IMG/VR virus record: IMGVR_UViG_3300009496_000020
Span: 1-41,230 of that record
Origin: a virus
Reading direction: 5' to 3' (one strand)
Length of the DNA: 41,230 nucleotides
A model generated the notes under the pieces. That model made no database searches, was not told the origin of the DNA, and saw only the letters and a program-made list of their open reading frames with translations. Shown one piece after another: positions 8,178-15,069 of the stretch. Both the position numbers and the translations under genes were made by a program. Position 1 is the first letter of the stretch. Each line of letters begins with the position of its first letter.

Positions 8178-9123
8178 CGGAGCAATAAGTGTTGCTGAGA
8201 TCTTAACGGAAGGCCAAGTGGACCCATCTGAAACAGCCTCACTAAAACAATTAGCTCAAGGAGCTATATTTACTATTAACACTAATTCACCTAGCTACCC
8301 GTCTTCAACCGCACCTTTTGCAATGAGTGATTGGTACGGTTATGACCATTCTGCGTTCACACCAAGCCTTTACTACTGGTTAGGTGATGGGGTTAATGAT
8401 ACATTGAGGTTTACTAACCACAGTAGCAATTTATTCGGCAGCAACGATGATTTTAGTTATAGCGGTTGGTTTCGTGTAGATGAAACTAGTAACCAAATGC
8501 AATGGCTAGGTTCATTTGGAGAAGCATCTCCAAGCAACGCTAACCAGATTTTTATTCAGTATAATCCAACTAACGCTAGAATGCAGTTAAGATTTAGAAA
8601 AGGCGGTGGTGGTAATTTTCATCAAAGGTTCTGGTCTATTTCTTCTACTAATAATACATCTATTACAGGAGTAAATAGTAACGGATGGTATTCTACAAAC
8701 AGAGGCAATGTAAATAGTGAAGGATTTGTACACTTAGTATTCACTAGGGACAATTCAAATACAACTTCTTCAGGAATGAATTTATATTGGAACGGCACTA
8801 AATTACCTCAAAGCATTCAATTTAATTCCCGTAGTCTAGCAACTTTTAATATACGAAGCGCAGCTATTGGGGATGCTGTTGGTAGTTCACCTAACAATGC
8901 TAATGTATTTAAAGGGGGCATAGATCAAGTAAGTGTGTACAACGCGGTATTAAGTCAATCTGATGTAACAGCTTTGTACAATAGCGGAACGGTAGCAACC
9001 TGCGCAGACGCGGGTGTTACGTCTAACTTGCTAGCTGAGTATAGACTAGAAAATAATACTACAAACACAAGCGGTAATTTTCCTAGCTTAGTAAATACCG
9101 GGGGTACATTCCAACAATATTAA
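8161..9123 (+). CDS. Tail-associated protein with LamG/ConA-like lectin domain
   Basis: A 320-residue protein. Residues ~1-62 (MALPSSGAISVAEILTE...MSDWYGYDH) are an N-terminal module I have seen on other phage appendage proteins. Residues ~68-285 have the order of a laminin-G/concanavalin-like jelly roll: LRFTNHSSNLF, DDFSYSGWFRVD, FVHLVFTRDN, NLYWNGTKL, FKGGIDQVSVYNAVLS and VTALYNSG. The C-terminus LLAEYRLENNTTNTSG is also usual for this family. Such domains bind glycans, so a receptor or polysaccharide role at the tail tip is likely. It starts inside the end of the S74 fibre gene and probably belongs to the same adsorption apparatus. Confidence 0.85.
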   Translation: MALPSSGAISVAEILTEGQVDPSETASLKQLAQGAIFTINTNSPSYPSSTAPFAMSDWYGYDHSAFTPSLYYWLGDGVNDTLRFTNHSSNLFGSNDDFSYSGWFRVDETSNQMQWLGSFGEASPSNANQIFIQYNPTNARMQLRFRKGGGGNFHQRFWSISSTNNTSITGVNSNGWYSTNRGNVNSEGFVHLVFTRDNSNTTSSGMNLYWNGTKLPQSIQFNSRSLATFNIRSAAIGDAVGSSPNNANVFKGGIDQVSVYNAVLSQSDVTALYNSGTVATCADAGVTSNLLAEYRLENNTTNTSGNFPSLVNTGGTFQQY

Positions 9124-9124
9124 T

Positions 9125-9340
9125 ATGAATATATACTATTTAATGACCACAGAGCAAAAAGAAGCGGTGGAGGCAGAAGTGTTGTTTCAAGAGCCTTATA
9201 GCAATATTACTACTGACAAATGGATAGTAGAATGTACGGTTACTGGGCTAGATTGTATAACAGAATATGCTAGTGCTGGAGAGTGCAGAGAATATGTTGT
9301 AGAAAATTTAAGCGAATGGGATGACCTTTATGGGGTTTAA
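9125..9340 (+). CDS. Small hypothetical protein
   Basis: A 71-residue acidic soluble protein, starting 1 bp after the lectin gene's stop; not recognised. Met7 (at 9143), giving MTTEQKEAVEAEVLFQ, is a plausible alternative start. The middle, DKWIVECTVTGLDCITEYASAGECREYV, has three cysteines, but no known metal site is evident. Tight spacing suggests translation coupled to the adsorption genes, so it could be a small tail-associated or assembly protein; this is only contextual. Confidence 0.55.
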   Translation: MNIYYLMTTEQKEAVEAEVLFQEPYSNITTDKWIVECTVTGLDCITEYASAGECREYVVENLSEWDDLYGV

Positions 9341-9356
9341 TTAATACAGATACATT

Positions 9357-9764
9357 ATGAGCAAATTATTAAAGCTGCTTACAGGCAACCCAATCGGGTT
9401 GATAGACAAAGCCGTTGACATTGCAGATAAGTTTATAGAAACGCCTGAAGAGAAAAAAGCTTTTATTGAAAAAGCATACGAGCAAGAGGTAGAAGACCGT
9501 CGCGCTGCACGCGATCTAGGGAAGAATAAATCAACACCTGACATACTTACATATGTAACGTTAGTTATTGCGTTAGGATTGGCTACAGCTATCTTCACGG
9601 ACTTCCTGGACTGGAAAAACCTTACTGAAGTACAAAAAGGATTAATAACCACATTTAGCGGTTTCTTTTTGCGCACGTTGGGGGATGTTTATGGTTATTG
9701 GTTTGGCTCTTCAATGGGCTCTACCGATAAGACTAAAGACTTAACTAAACTAATGCGCAAGTAA
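9357..9764 (+). CDS. Putative holin, 3-TM GTA-holin-like
   Basis: A 135-residue protein. A charged amphipathic N-terminal half ends in EVEDRRAARDLGKNKSTPDILTY. Two hydrophobic segments follow (about 63-84, ILTYVTLVIALGLATAIF; about 95-117, GLITTFSGFFLRTLGDVYGYW), then GSSMGSTDKTKDL. This order resembles the holin family found in gene-transfer agents (Holin of 3TMs), whose role is to permeabilise the inner membrane for endolysin release. The amidase is about 30 kb away next to another membrane protein (40382-40657), so which one is the true holin cannot be decided. Confidence is good for a phage membrane protein, moderate for holin. Confidence 0.65.
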   Translation: MSKLLKLLTGNPIGLIDKAVDIADKFIETPEEKKAFIEKAYEQEVEDRRAARDLGKNKSTPDILTYVTLVIALGLATAIFTDFLDWKNLTEVQKGLITTFSGFFLRTLGDVYGYWFGSSMGSTDKTKDLTKLMRK

Positions 9765-9797
9765 TTATAGAATAATAAGTATAAACAAAATAATATT

Positions 9798-10322
9798 ATG
9801 GCACTAGATCCATTATCAGTAAATTCAAAAATAGCTGTTTACAACAATGACATTAGCTTAACGGACAAAACCGCTGCACCAAAATCGCAGGGGGTAACAG
9901 CCGCGGATTTAAACGGGTTTGTATCAGTAGATGCAGCAGCACCAGATAGCGCTATCGGATTAAAAGGAGATTTTTCTTTTAATGACGCAGACAATAAAAT
10001 TTATGTATGTGTTAGTTCTTTTGGTAGTATCTACCCAGGCCGTGTAATTCCGGCTATTTCAGCGCCAACGGGTGCGACAGCGGGTGCATATACCGGTATT
10101 GTTCCAACAGGTGGTTCAGGTACAGGGTTGGTTGTAACTATTGTAATGGCCGATGCAACAACCGTAACCAGCATTACATCAACAACAGCAGGTTCTGGGT
10201 ATAAAAACACTGATGTGCTTACTATACCGGCGCAAGTAGTTGGGAGTTCCTCGACTACATTTACCGCGTCACCAAACATTGCCGCTATTGCAGCAGAATA
10301 CAAATCAGTAACATTAACTTAA
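9798..10322 (+). CDS. Putative beta-rich virion protein
   Basis: A 174-residue Thr/Ala/Gly/Val-rich protein with no membrane segment or signal peptide. Residues ~105-150 (GGSGTGLVVTIVMADATTVT, then TTAGSGYKNTDVLTIPA) match a repeating beta unit ending in GSGY..gD.ltI that is seen in many marine phage structural proteins. The N-terminus MALDPLSVNSKIAVYNND is not recognised. It lies between the holin-like gene and the chaperonin cassette, after an A/T-rich leader. A decoration or appendage protein is the best guess. Confidence 0.6.
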   Translation: MALDPLSVNSKIAVYNNDISLTDKTAAPKSQGVTAADLNGFVSVDAAAPDSAIGLKGDFSFNDADNKIYVCVSSFGSIYPGRVIPAISAPTGATAGAYTGIVPTGGSGTGLVVTIVMADATTVTSITSTTAGSGYKNTDVLTIPAQVVGSSSTTFTASPNIAAIAAEYKSVTLT

Positions 10323-10348
10323 TAACCAATAACTAAAACAAAAACCAA

Positions 10349-10633
10349 ATGACTTTTTACTACCGCACTACCACTGCGACAAGTGGTAACCCACAAGTAT
10401 CCGAAGAAACCAAAGCGTTCTGGGAGCACGCTTCTGCCAAGCAAAACTGGCGGATTGTACAGCTACCAAACGGCTATTTCCAAACAGAATTGTTTTGGGA
10501 GGAAAGCTGGAAAGACGTAACTCGTCGGGAAACAATAACCGGTGCTGAGTCTGCAATAGACAGTTCGGTTGATCATTACCTTAAAAAGCTTGAATTCGTT
10601 AAAGGACCAAAAGTCGTTAAAACATTCGAGTAA
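10349..10633 (+). CDS. Small hypothetical protein
   Basis: A 94-residue soluble protein, MTFYYRTTTATSGNPQVSEE, then WRIVQLPNGYFQTELFWEES, ending KLEFVKGPKVVKTFE. Aromatic-rich beta-like strands suggest a compact folded domain, but I do not recognise the family. It is 26 bp downstream of the putative virion protein and 30 bp upstream of groEL. Its position suggests a virion or assembly role, without direct evidence. Confidence 0.6.
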   Translation: MTFYYRTTTATSGNPQVSEETKAFWEHASAKQNWRIVQLPNGYFQTELFWEESWKDVTRRETITGAESAIDSSVDHYLKKLEFVKGPKVVKTFE

Positions 10634-10663
10634 CACCAAACTAATTTAATCAAATTTAATACA

Positions 10664-12229
10664 ATGGAATTTAATAACCCGAGCGAGATCGTTAAAGATC
10701 TTACATTTGGCGATAAAGCCAATAAAAAAATAATGGCCGGCGTCGATAAGTTAACAAACGCAGTGAAGTCTACTTTAGGGGCTTCTGGTAAATGCGTAAT
10801 CTACGAAGACGCTTTAGGCCGACCGGTCATTACAAAAGACGGTGTAACCGTTGCGGAAAGCGTAGTCTTACGTGATTCGGTCGAAAACATAGGAGCCACA
10901 CTTGTAAAAGAGGCTGCTAGAAATACTGTGCGTGAGGCAGGGGACGGTACTACCACAGCTACTGTCCTTGCTCATGCTTTACTAACAGAGCTTACAAAAG
11001 AAGCAAATGAAAAAGAGATTAGAGAAGTTAAAGCAGGCGTTGAAAGCTGTGCTAAAGAAATTATGGTTCATCTTGATGGTGCCAGTATTCCAGTTGAGGG
11101 TGAAATGCTACAGCAAGTTGCTTACATTAGCTGTAACAACGATAAAGTTCTTGGAGAAAAGATTGGAGAAGCTTTCGAGCGCGTTGGAAAAGATGGAGTT
11201 GTTTTAATGGAAGAGTCCGATACAAATGAAACGTATGTTGATTTTGTAGAGGGCACACAATTTGATTCAGGTCTTAAATCACCGCATTTTATCACAGACA
11301 GAGATAAAGGTGTAGCCACATTGGATAATCCTTATGTGCTAATTGTATCTTCAGGTGTTGCTAGCATAAGAAAAATACAAAGCGTTTTAGAGCACGTTGT
11401 TAAGAAAAACAGAAGTTTACTTATTGTAGCCGACGTAGAACAGCAACCCCACCAAACCTTAATAGCGAATAAAGTAAAGGGCAATATTAAGGTAAATATA
11501 ATAGACATACCTGGTTTTGGTAACACTAAAGTAGATACGCTCGATGACTTAGCAATGCTAACAGGTGCCACAGTTATTAACGAAGAACTAGGTGACGATT
11601 TAGATTTAATAGACCCGCAGGTTTTAGGCGAAGTTACAAAGGCTGTTACAAACAACAAAAATACAATACTACAAGTTGATGTTGACCCTCAAACGCTAGA
11701 AGAGCGCATTGAAGACGTAAGACTTAAAGTAGCGTCTGAAACGAATGGTTACATCAAAAACAAATTAGAGCAGCGATTATCCATGCTTACCGGAAAAGTC
11801 GGTATTATATATGTGGGTGCAGATTCTAGGGTTGAGCTTAAAGAAAAGAAAGACCGTGTTGAAGATGCTATTTACGCAACACAGGCGGCGTTAAAAGAAG
11901 GTATTGTGCCAGGAGGCGGAATAGCTTTATTATATGCTTCTCAAAAAATTAAAAATAAAGGCGCGGGGTATAATTCATTGCTTAAAGCAATACGTTCTCC
12001 TTTTTATACTATAATGTCTAATGCTAATATTAAGCATGAAGATTTTTTGGTAAAACGGAATAAAGGCATTGACGCTATATCGGGTAAACAAGTTAACATG
12101 ATTAAGGCTGGTATAATTGATCCAGTGCTTGTTACAAAAACAGCGCTTAAAAACGCGATTAGTGTAGCTACTACTATTATGTCCGCTGATTGTATAATCT
12201 CTAATATGCGACTAGATGAAAGCAATTAA
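10664..12229 (+). CDS. groEL: Phage-encoded chaperonin GroEL (Cpn60)
   Basis: A 521-residue group I chaperonin spanning all three domains. ATP-site motifs are intact: TKDGVTVA (57-64), DGTTTAT (94-100; D94 matches E. coli D87), D401 in [11 protein letters not shown] (E. coli D398) and EGIVPGGG. The apical domain is [15 protein letters not shown]...DIPGFG; the C-terminal equatorial part is [20 protein letters not shown]. The E. coli GPKGRNV loop reads GASGKCV, and the GGM tail is absent. Several hydrophobic groove positions look polar or altered by eye (Y199 to L, Y203 to H, L234 to Q, L259 to H, V264 to A). It should fold proteins in the cytoplasm with the overlapping GroES. The order EL then ES is opposite to bacterial operons. 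Confidence 0.96.
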   Translation: MEFNNPSEIVKDLTFGDKANKKIMAGVDKLTNAVKSTLGASGKCVIYEDALGRPVITKDGVTVAESVVLRDSVENIGATLVKEAARNTVREAGDGTTTATVLAHALLTELTKEANEKEIREVKAGVESCAKEIMVHLDGASIPVEGEMLQQVAYISCNNDKVLGEKIGEAFERVGKDGVVLMEESDTNETYVDFVEGTQFDSGLKSPHFITDRDKGVATLDNPYVLIVSSGVASIRKIQSVLEHVVKKNRSLLIVADVEQQPHQTLIANKVKGNIKVNIIDIPGFGNTKVDTLDDLAMLTGATVINEELGDDLDLIDPQVLGEVTKAVTNNKNTILQVDVDPQTLEERIEDVRLKVASETNGYIKNKLEQRLSMLTGKVGIIYVGADSRVELKEKKDRVEDAIYATQAALKEGIVPGGGIALLYASQKIKNKGAGYNSLLKAIRSPFYTIMSNANIKHEDFLVKRNKGIDAISGKQVNMIKAGIIDPVLVTKTALKNAISVATTIMSADCIISNMRLDESN

Positions 12230-12473
12230 TTATTATATAATCATAGAAAAACTTAAGCAAGCTCCAAAAACAGTAGCCGGCTTAGAGTTAACCGAAAAGC
12301 AAAACAGCGACGTTAGGTACTTAAAAGCAAAAGTTATTAGTTGCGGCCACTTAGTGATCGGTGTTAGTGAAGGCGACGTAATTAGATATGATAAGCATGC
12401 TGGTCACGGTATAGAGTGGAATGACAATTTGTTTCACGTAATTACAGCTCAAGATGTTGTTCTTGTAGAATGA
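12216..12473 (+). CDS. groES: Phage co-chaperonin GroES (Cpn10-like)
   Basis: An 85-residue, single beta-barrel Cpn10-like protein: [12 protein letters not shown], mobile loop KTVAGLELTEKQ (18-29), KAKVISCG (GroES TRGEVLAVG), SEGDVIRYDKHAGHGIEW (VGDIVIFNDGYG) and a terminal FHVITAQDVVLVE strand. E. coli's IVL contact tripeptide in the mobile loop reads LEL here, a polar middle residue that may match the altered groove of the adjacent GroEL. The ATG lies inside groEL, a 14-bp overlap, so translation is coupled. It is shorter than bacterial GroES (~97 aa). Expected role: lid of the chaperonin cage. Annotation tools could miss it because it is divergent. Confidence 0.85.
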   Translation: MKAINYYIIIEKLKQAPKTVAGLELTEKQNSDVRYLKAKVISCGHLVIGVSEGDVIRYDKHAGHGIEWNDNLFHVITAQDVVLVE

Positions 12474-12910
12474 GATTAACTTCAGGGGACATTAGGGAAA
12501 TTAATTTACTTAAGTATTACAGGCTTGTTAGAAAATGGGCCTGTAAAACTTATGGTATAAAAGACGCGGACCTTGAGCTTTTAATATATTTAGATTGTAA
12601 AGACAGGTTTACACGTGATGATTTTATTAACGGATCTTACACCTATGCTTGGGATAAAAAACGGTGGGAAAGACTTCGTAGAGAAGGCTGGATAGAAGTT
12701 TGGCGCCATCGCAATAAGACAACAATTAAGTATAGTGTTTTTAAAGTATCGCAAAAAACGAGAAGACTAATAACACGGATGTATAATATAATGCTAGGCT
12801 ACGATGACATGCCTATTGGACCCTCAAGTAAATTTTATAAAAACAAATCATATACAGACAAAGTTTACAATAAAGCTATTGATGATATGATTAAAGATAA
12901 AGAACGATGA
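12470..12910 (+). CDS. Putative winged-helix DNA-binding protein
   Basis: A 146-residue, very basic protein. The centre looks like a MarR-type winged helix: LELLIYLDCKDRFTRDDF, then WDKKRWERLRREGWIEVW, a wing-like hairpin RHRNKTTIKYSVFKVS, and TRRLITRMYNIMLG. The start overlaps the groES stop as ATGA, so the gene is coupled into the chaperonin cassette. Possible roles are transcription control of the late genes or DNA-end handling during packaging. The family is inferred from pattern only. Confidence 0.6.
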   Translation: MRLTSGDIREINLLKYYRLVRKWACKTYGIKDADLELLIYLDCKDRFTRDDFINGSYTYAWDKKRWERLRREGWIEVWRHRNKTTIKYSVFKVSQKTRRLITRMYNIMLGYDDMPIGPSSKFYKNKSYTDKVYNKAIDDMIKDKER

Positions 12911-13062
12911 AAGCAGTACCTATTACTAAAAGAGTACAAGAAAGCATTAACAGTTACCCTGTAATGCAGGAAGTAACTATAGACGCAGCAGGCAAGGTAG
13001 CTGCTAACTTTACAAGTATTGATGACGATTGCGGCTGTAGTGGCGATTGTGATTGCGATTAG
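12907..13062 (+). CDS. 51-residue peptide with Cys-rich acidic tail
   Basis: A small frame overlapping the previous stop as ATGA and ending 2 nt before the next gene's ATG, so coupling on both sides supports it as real. The N-terminus is MKAVPITKRVQESINSYPVM; the C-terminus is DDDCGCSGDCDCD, four cysteines in two CxC pairs spaced by SGD and Asp-rich. This could bind a metal ion or iron-sulfur cluster, or form disulfides. The family is not recognised. It is shorter than usual ORF cutoffs and easily missed. Confidence 0.65.
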   Translation: MKAVPITKRVQESINSYPVMQEVTIDAAGKVAANFTSIDDDCGCSGDCDCD

Positions 13063-13064
13063 TA

Positions 13065-13418
13065 ATGTTTAAACTTAAGAACAAAGAAAAGCTCTTTGGT
13101 ATTAATAAAGAAGCGTCGGATCACGGAACTCCTGTGTTTGAGAAAGAATTAGATCCAGGCGTTCAAGCCGAGGCAAATAGAGACGGGACAATATTCGTGC
13201 AGCGTGGTATGAGCAATGGTAAAATTGCAAATGCTGTTGCTCACGAAAAAGTTCATTTAAAACAAATGCAGCAGGGTAGATTAAACTACACAGACGATAC
13301 GGTTATGTGGAAGAAAGATACGCGCTCACCGGCCAGGGTGTATACTAGACAAACAATGGTAGAAGGGGCCCACAATTTACCGTGGGAAGAAGAAGCATAC
13401 CAAGAGACTAAAAAATAA
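13065..13418 (+). CDS. Putative small zinc metallopeptidase (HExxH)
   Basis: A 117-residue protein. Residues 58-64, AVAHEKVH, form an HExxH zinc-peptidase motif (H60, E61, H64), continuing HLKQ. A candidate third ligand is in PWEEEAYQ (E108-E110), giving the HExxHxxQ...EEAY layout of small gluzincin-like domains such as DUF4157-type proteins. The upstream TTG at 13053 is in frame, but ATG 13065, 2 nt after the preceding stop, fits the coupled operon better. No signal peptide, so it acts in the cytoplasm or virion. It is the last gene of the chaperonin cassette; a maturation protease is an attractive but unproven role. Confidence 0.65.
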   Translation: MFKLKNKEKLFGINKEASDHGTPVFEKELDPGVQAEANRDGTIFVQRGMSNGKIANAVAHEKVHLKQMQQGRLNYTDDTVMWKKDTRSPARVYTRQTMVEGAHNLPWEEEAYQETKK

Positions 13419-13419
13419 C

Positions 13420-13477
13420 GGGGTTACATCGGGCGTGTAGGAAAAGGAATCGCTACCTTATTTTATTGCCCGTCCCC
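13420..13477 (+). terminator. Hairpin closing the chaperonin cassette
   Basis: GGGG (13420-13423) and CGGGC (13430-13434) pair with GCCCG (13468-13472) and CCCC (13474-13477), and an inner GTAG/CTAC pair can extend the stem. It is followed by ATTTTCATT. The left arm has a 6-nt bulge, so this is an imperfect terminator or 3'-end stabilising structure. It lies between the stop of the putative peptidase and the next start. Confidence 0.5.
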
Positions 13478-13491
13478 ATTTTCATTATATT

Positions 13492-13779
13492 ATGGCATAC
13501 GTACAACCAAATTCACCTTTTAATAAGCTTAAAAAGACTACTAAGGGCAAAGGGCGACACTTTCTTTCAGCTAAAGAAGGTGCTGGAATGACAGCGGCGG
13601 GTCGTGCTGCTTACAACAGAGAAACAGGTGGTAAGCTAAAAGCTCCTCAGCCTGGTGGCGGCAAGCGTCGTACATCATACTGTGCACGCTCAAAAGGGCA
13701 AATGGAAATGCATAATATAAATTGTTCGAAAACACCGGATAAACGTATCTGCGCAGCACGCCGTAGATGGAAATGTTAA
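13492..13779 (+). CDS. DUF6321-like basic protein
   Basis: A 95-residue, very basic protein. Residues ~29-95 follow the order I recall for DUF6321: EGAGMTAAGRAAYNRETGGK, KAPQPGGGKRRTSYCARSKG, NCSKTPDKRICAARRRWKC. Four conserved-looking cysteines (YCARS, NCSK, ICAARR, WKC) could bind metal. Such proteins are common among marine phage structural genes and have no known function. Its charge suggests binding to DNA or to acidic virion partners. It follows the hairpin at 13420-13477 and probably begins a new transcription unit. Confidence 0.75.
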   Translation: MAYVQPNSPFNKLKKTTKGKGRHFLSAKEGAGMTAAGRAAYNRETGGKLKAPQPGGGKRRTSYCARSKGQMEMHNINCSKTPDKRICAARRRWKC

Positions 13780-13799
13780 TAAAGAAATAAATATATATA

Positions 13800-14084
13800 A
13801 TGGGAACTTTTACAAATCAACCCGAATTTGCAACAGCAGTTGCTGCTATTACGCCTAGCGATACAATAGACGGTACAACAAAACTAAACGGAGCAGCACT
13901 TTATGTAGGTTCTGCTGGAGACGTTAAAGCAATTATATCAGGACAAGACTTTAGCGGTGGTGGACCAACGGCGTCTGACGCTGTCCTTTTTAAAAATGTA
14001 AGTGCGGGATGTTTTTTACCTATTATTTGCGATTATGTTTTAGCTACAGGAACTACTGGGGCTGACATTTTATCTATTAAATAA
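13800..14084 (+). CDS. Putative spike-base/head-decoration protein
   Basis: A 94-residue beta-rich protein. The order AVAAITPSDTIDGTTKLNGA, ALYVGSAGDVKAII, VLFKNVSAGCFLPIICDYVL and ATGTTGADILSIK matches small capsid spike-base proteins of the GTA Rcc01079 type, where this domain sits on capsid vertices. Tight packing with the next gene (ATG 1 nt after the stop) suggests they are made together. Assignment is from motif pattern, so moderate confidence. Confidence 0.62.
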   Translation: MGTFTNQPEFATAVAAITPSDTIDGTTKLNGAALYVGSAGDVKAIISGQDFSGGGPTASDAVLFKNVSAGCFLPIICDYVLATGTTGADILSIK

Positions 14085-14085
14085 A

Positions 14086-14541
14086 ATGATAGGTATTGGC
14101 AACTTTGTAGACTGGTGCTGTAGTGGTAGTGTGCCGCCGGGCGCAGATTTTTTACTTGCTATTAGAAATACTTTAAGTTCACCGCCTCCTGCGGGCTGTG
14201 AGGCTTTTGAAATGACGGTAACTAGAACAAGAGCCGGTGTAGATACCGTCGTGTGCCAAGTTACAAAAACTTCGGGAGTCGTTGCTAATATTACCAACCC
14301 CAACGTTCAAGTTCGCAGTACTGATGTAATTACTGTAAGTGTAACTGCTAATAATCCAAGTACAGTAGCTTGCCAGCAATCTTATAACAGCACTGAGGCA
14401 ATTATGCAAACAGGAACAATAAGCGGGACGCTTACCACGAGACTACAATTTACAGGCGGGGCCGTTACGCAAACTTACAGCTTTAGTCCTGTTCAAAATA
14501 CTGAAGATTTTATAAATATATACGGTATACCAACCGCATAA
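14086..14541 (+). CDS. Hypothetical beta-sandwich virion protein
   Basis: A 151-residue, Thr/Val/Ser-rich protein with few lysines. The body alternates polar and hydrophobic residues (FEMTVTRTRAGVDTVVCQVT; ISGTLTTRLQFTGGAVTQTY), as in Ig-like or jelly-roll virion proteins. The N-terminus MIGIGNFVDWCCSGSVPP has two adjacent cysteines. It directly follows the spike-base-like gene, so a head fibre or decoration role is plausible. I do not recognise a family. Confidence 0.6.
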   Translation: MIGIGNFVDWCCSGSVPPGADFLLAIRNTLSSPPPAGCEAFEMTVTRTRAGVDTVVCQVTKTSGVVANITNPNVQVRSTDVITVSVTANNPSTVACQQSYNSTEAIMQTGTISGTLTTRLQFTGGAVTQTYSFSPVQNTEDFINIYGIPTA

Positions 14542-14609
14542 TGTTAGTTATCAAGCAAATTAAGTGATTATAACAATAACAATAATTTAATTATATTAAA
14601 CCAAAAAAA

Positions 14610-14873
14610 ATGAAAAAAGCAAAAGAAACCAAAGTTGAAAAAATCAAAGCTGAAGAGCTAGAAAGCCTTCAAGCAATTGTGCAGCTAATTAACCAAACGC
14701 AGCTTAGCATTGGCGGGTTGGAAGTTCAAAAAATGGAGCTTCTTGGTAAATTAGACAAAGCAAAAGAAGAGCTTAATGTATTCCAAGTTAATTTGGAAAA
14801 ATCTTATGGCAATGTAAGCGTTAGCTTAGTTGACGGAACCATCGCGGAAAATGCAGATAATAAGGAAGATTAG
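14610..14873 (+). CDS. Small coiled-coil protein
   Basis: An 87-residue protein; Lys/Glu-rich residues ~1-68 form a predicted coiled coil (KIKAEELESLQAIVQLINQT, KMELLGKLDKAKEELNVFQ), followed by a short beta-like SYGNVSVSLVDGTI and an acidic tail. The core resembles small coiled-coil proteins often found near terminase in marine phages, function unknown. It follows an A/T-rich 68-bp leader and is the first gene of a chain of overlapping genes running to TerL, so a packaging or assembly role is possible. Confidence 0.7.
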   Translation: MKKAKETKVEKIKAEELESLQAIVQLINQTQLSIGGLEVQKMELLGKLDKAKEELNVFQVNLEKSYGNVSVSLVDGTIAENADNKED

Positions 14874-15069
14874 CATTGGGAAAGACTATAAAAATGACGC
14901 CATGCACTATTCTATTGGACAGGAAGTGTATGGTGGTCATACTATAGTAAATATACTGGAAGAATCTGATAAGTATTCTGTGTATATACAAAAAGGAGAA
15001 TTGGTAATGCCTTGGAAAGACTTTAACAAACACATGGCGATATCTATCGAATATGATCTTAAGTGGTAA
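14851..15069 (+). CDS. Small hypothetical protein in terminase cluster
   Basis: A 72-residue protein from ATG 14851 (MQIIRKISIGKDYKNDAMHY), then SIGQEVYGGHTIVNILEESD, ending WKDFNKHMAISIEYDLKW. Other in-frame starts are 14830 and 14902; I prefer 14851 because KISIGKDYKN looks like part of the domain. It overlaps the coiled-coil gene by 23 bp, and its TAA overlaps the next ATG (TAATG). A small beta-barrel-like fold is suggested. Function unknown. Confidence 0.65.
   Translation: MQIIRKISIGKDYKNDAMHYSIGQEVYGGHTIVNILEESDKYSVYIQKGELVMPWKDFNKHMAISIEYDLKW

Noticed and set aside
13053-13064. TTG start for the HExxH gene
   Set aside because: It would overlap the Cys-rich gene and add only MRLV; ATG 13065 fits the coupling pattern.
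13420-13477. Riboswitch for the spacer before 13492
   Set aside because: No known aptamer pattern; a GC-rich imperfect hairpin between a stop and a start is more simply a terminator or 3' stabiliser.
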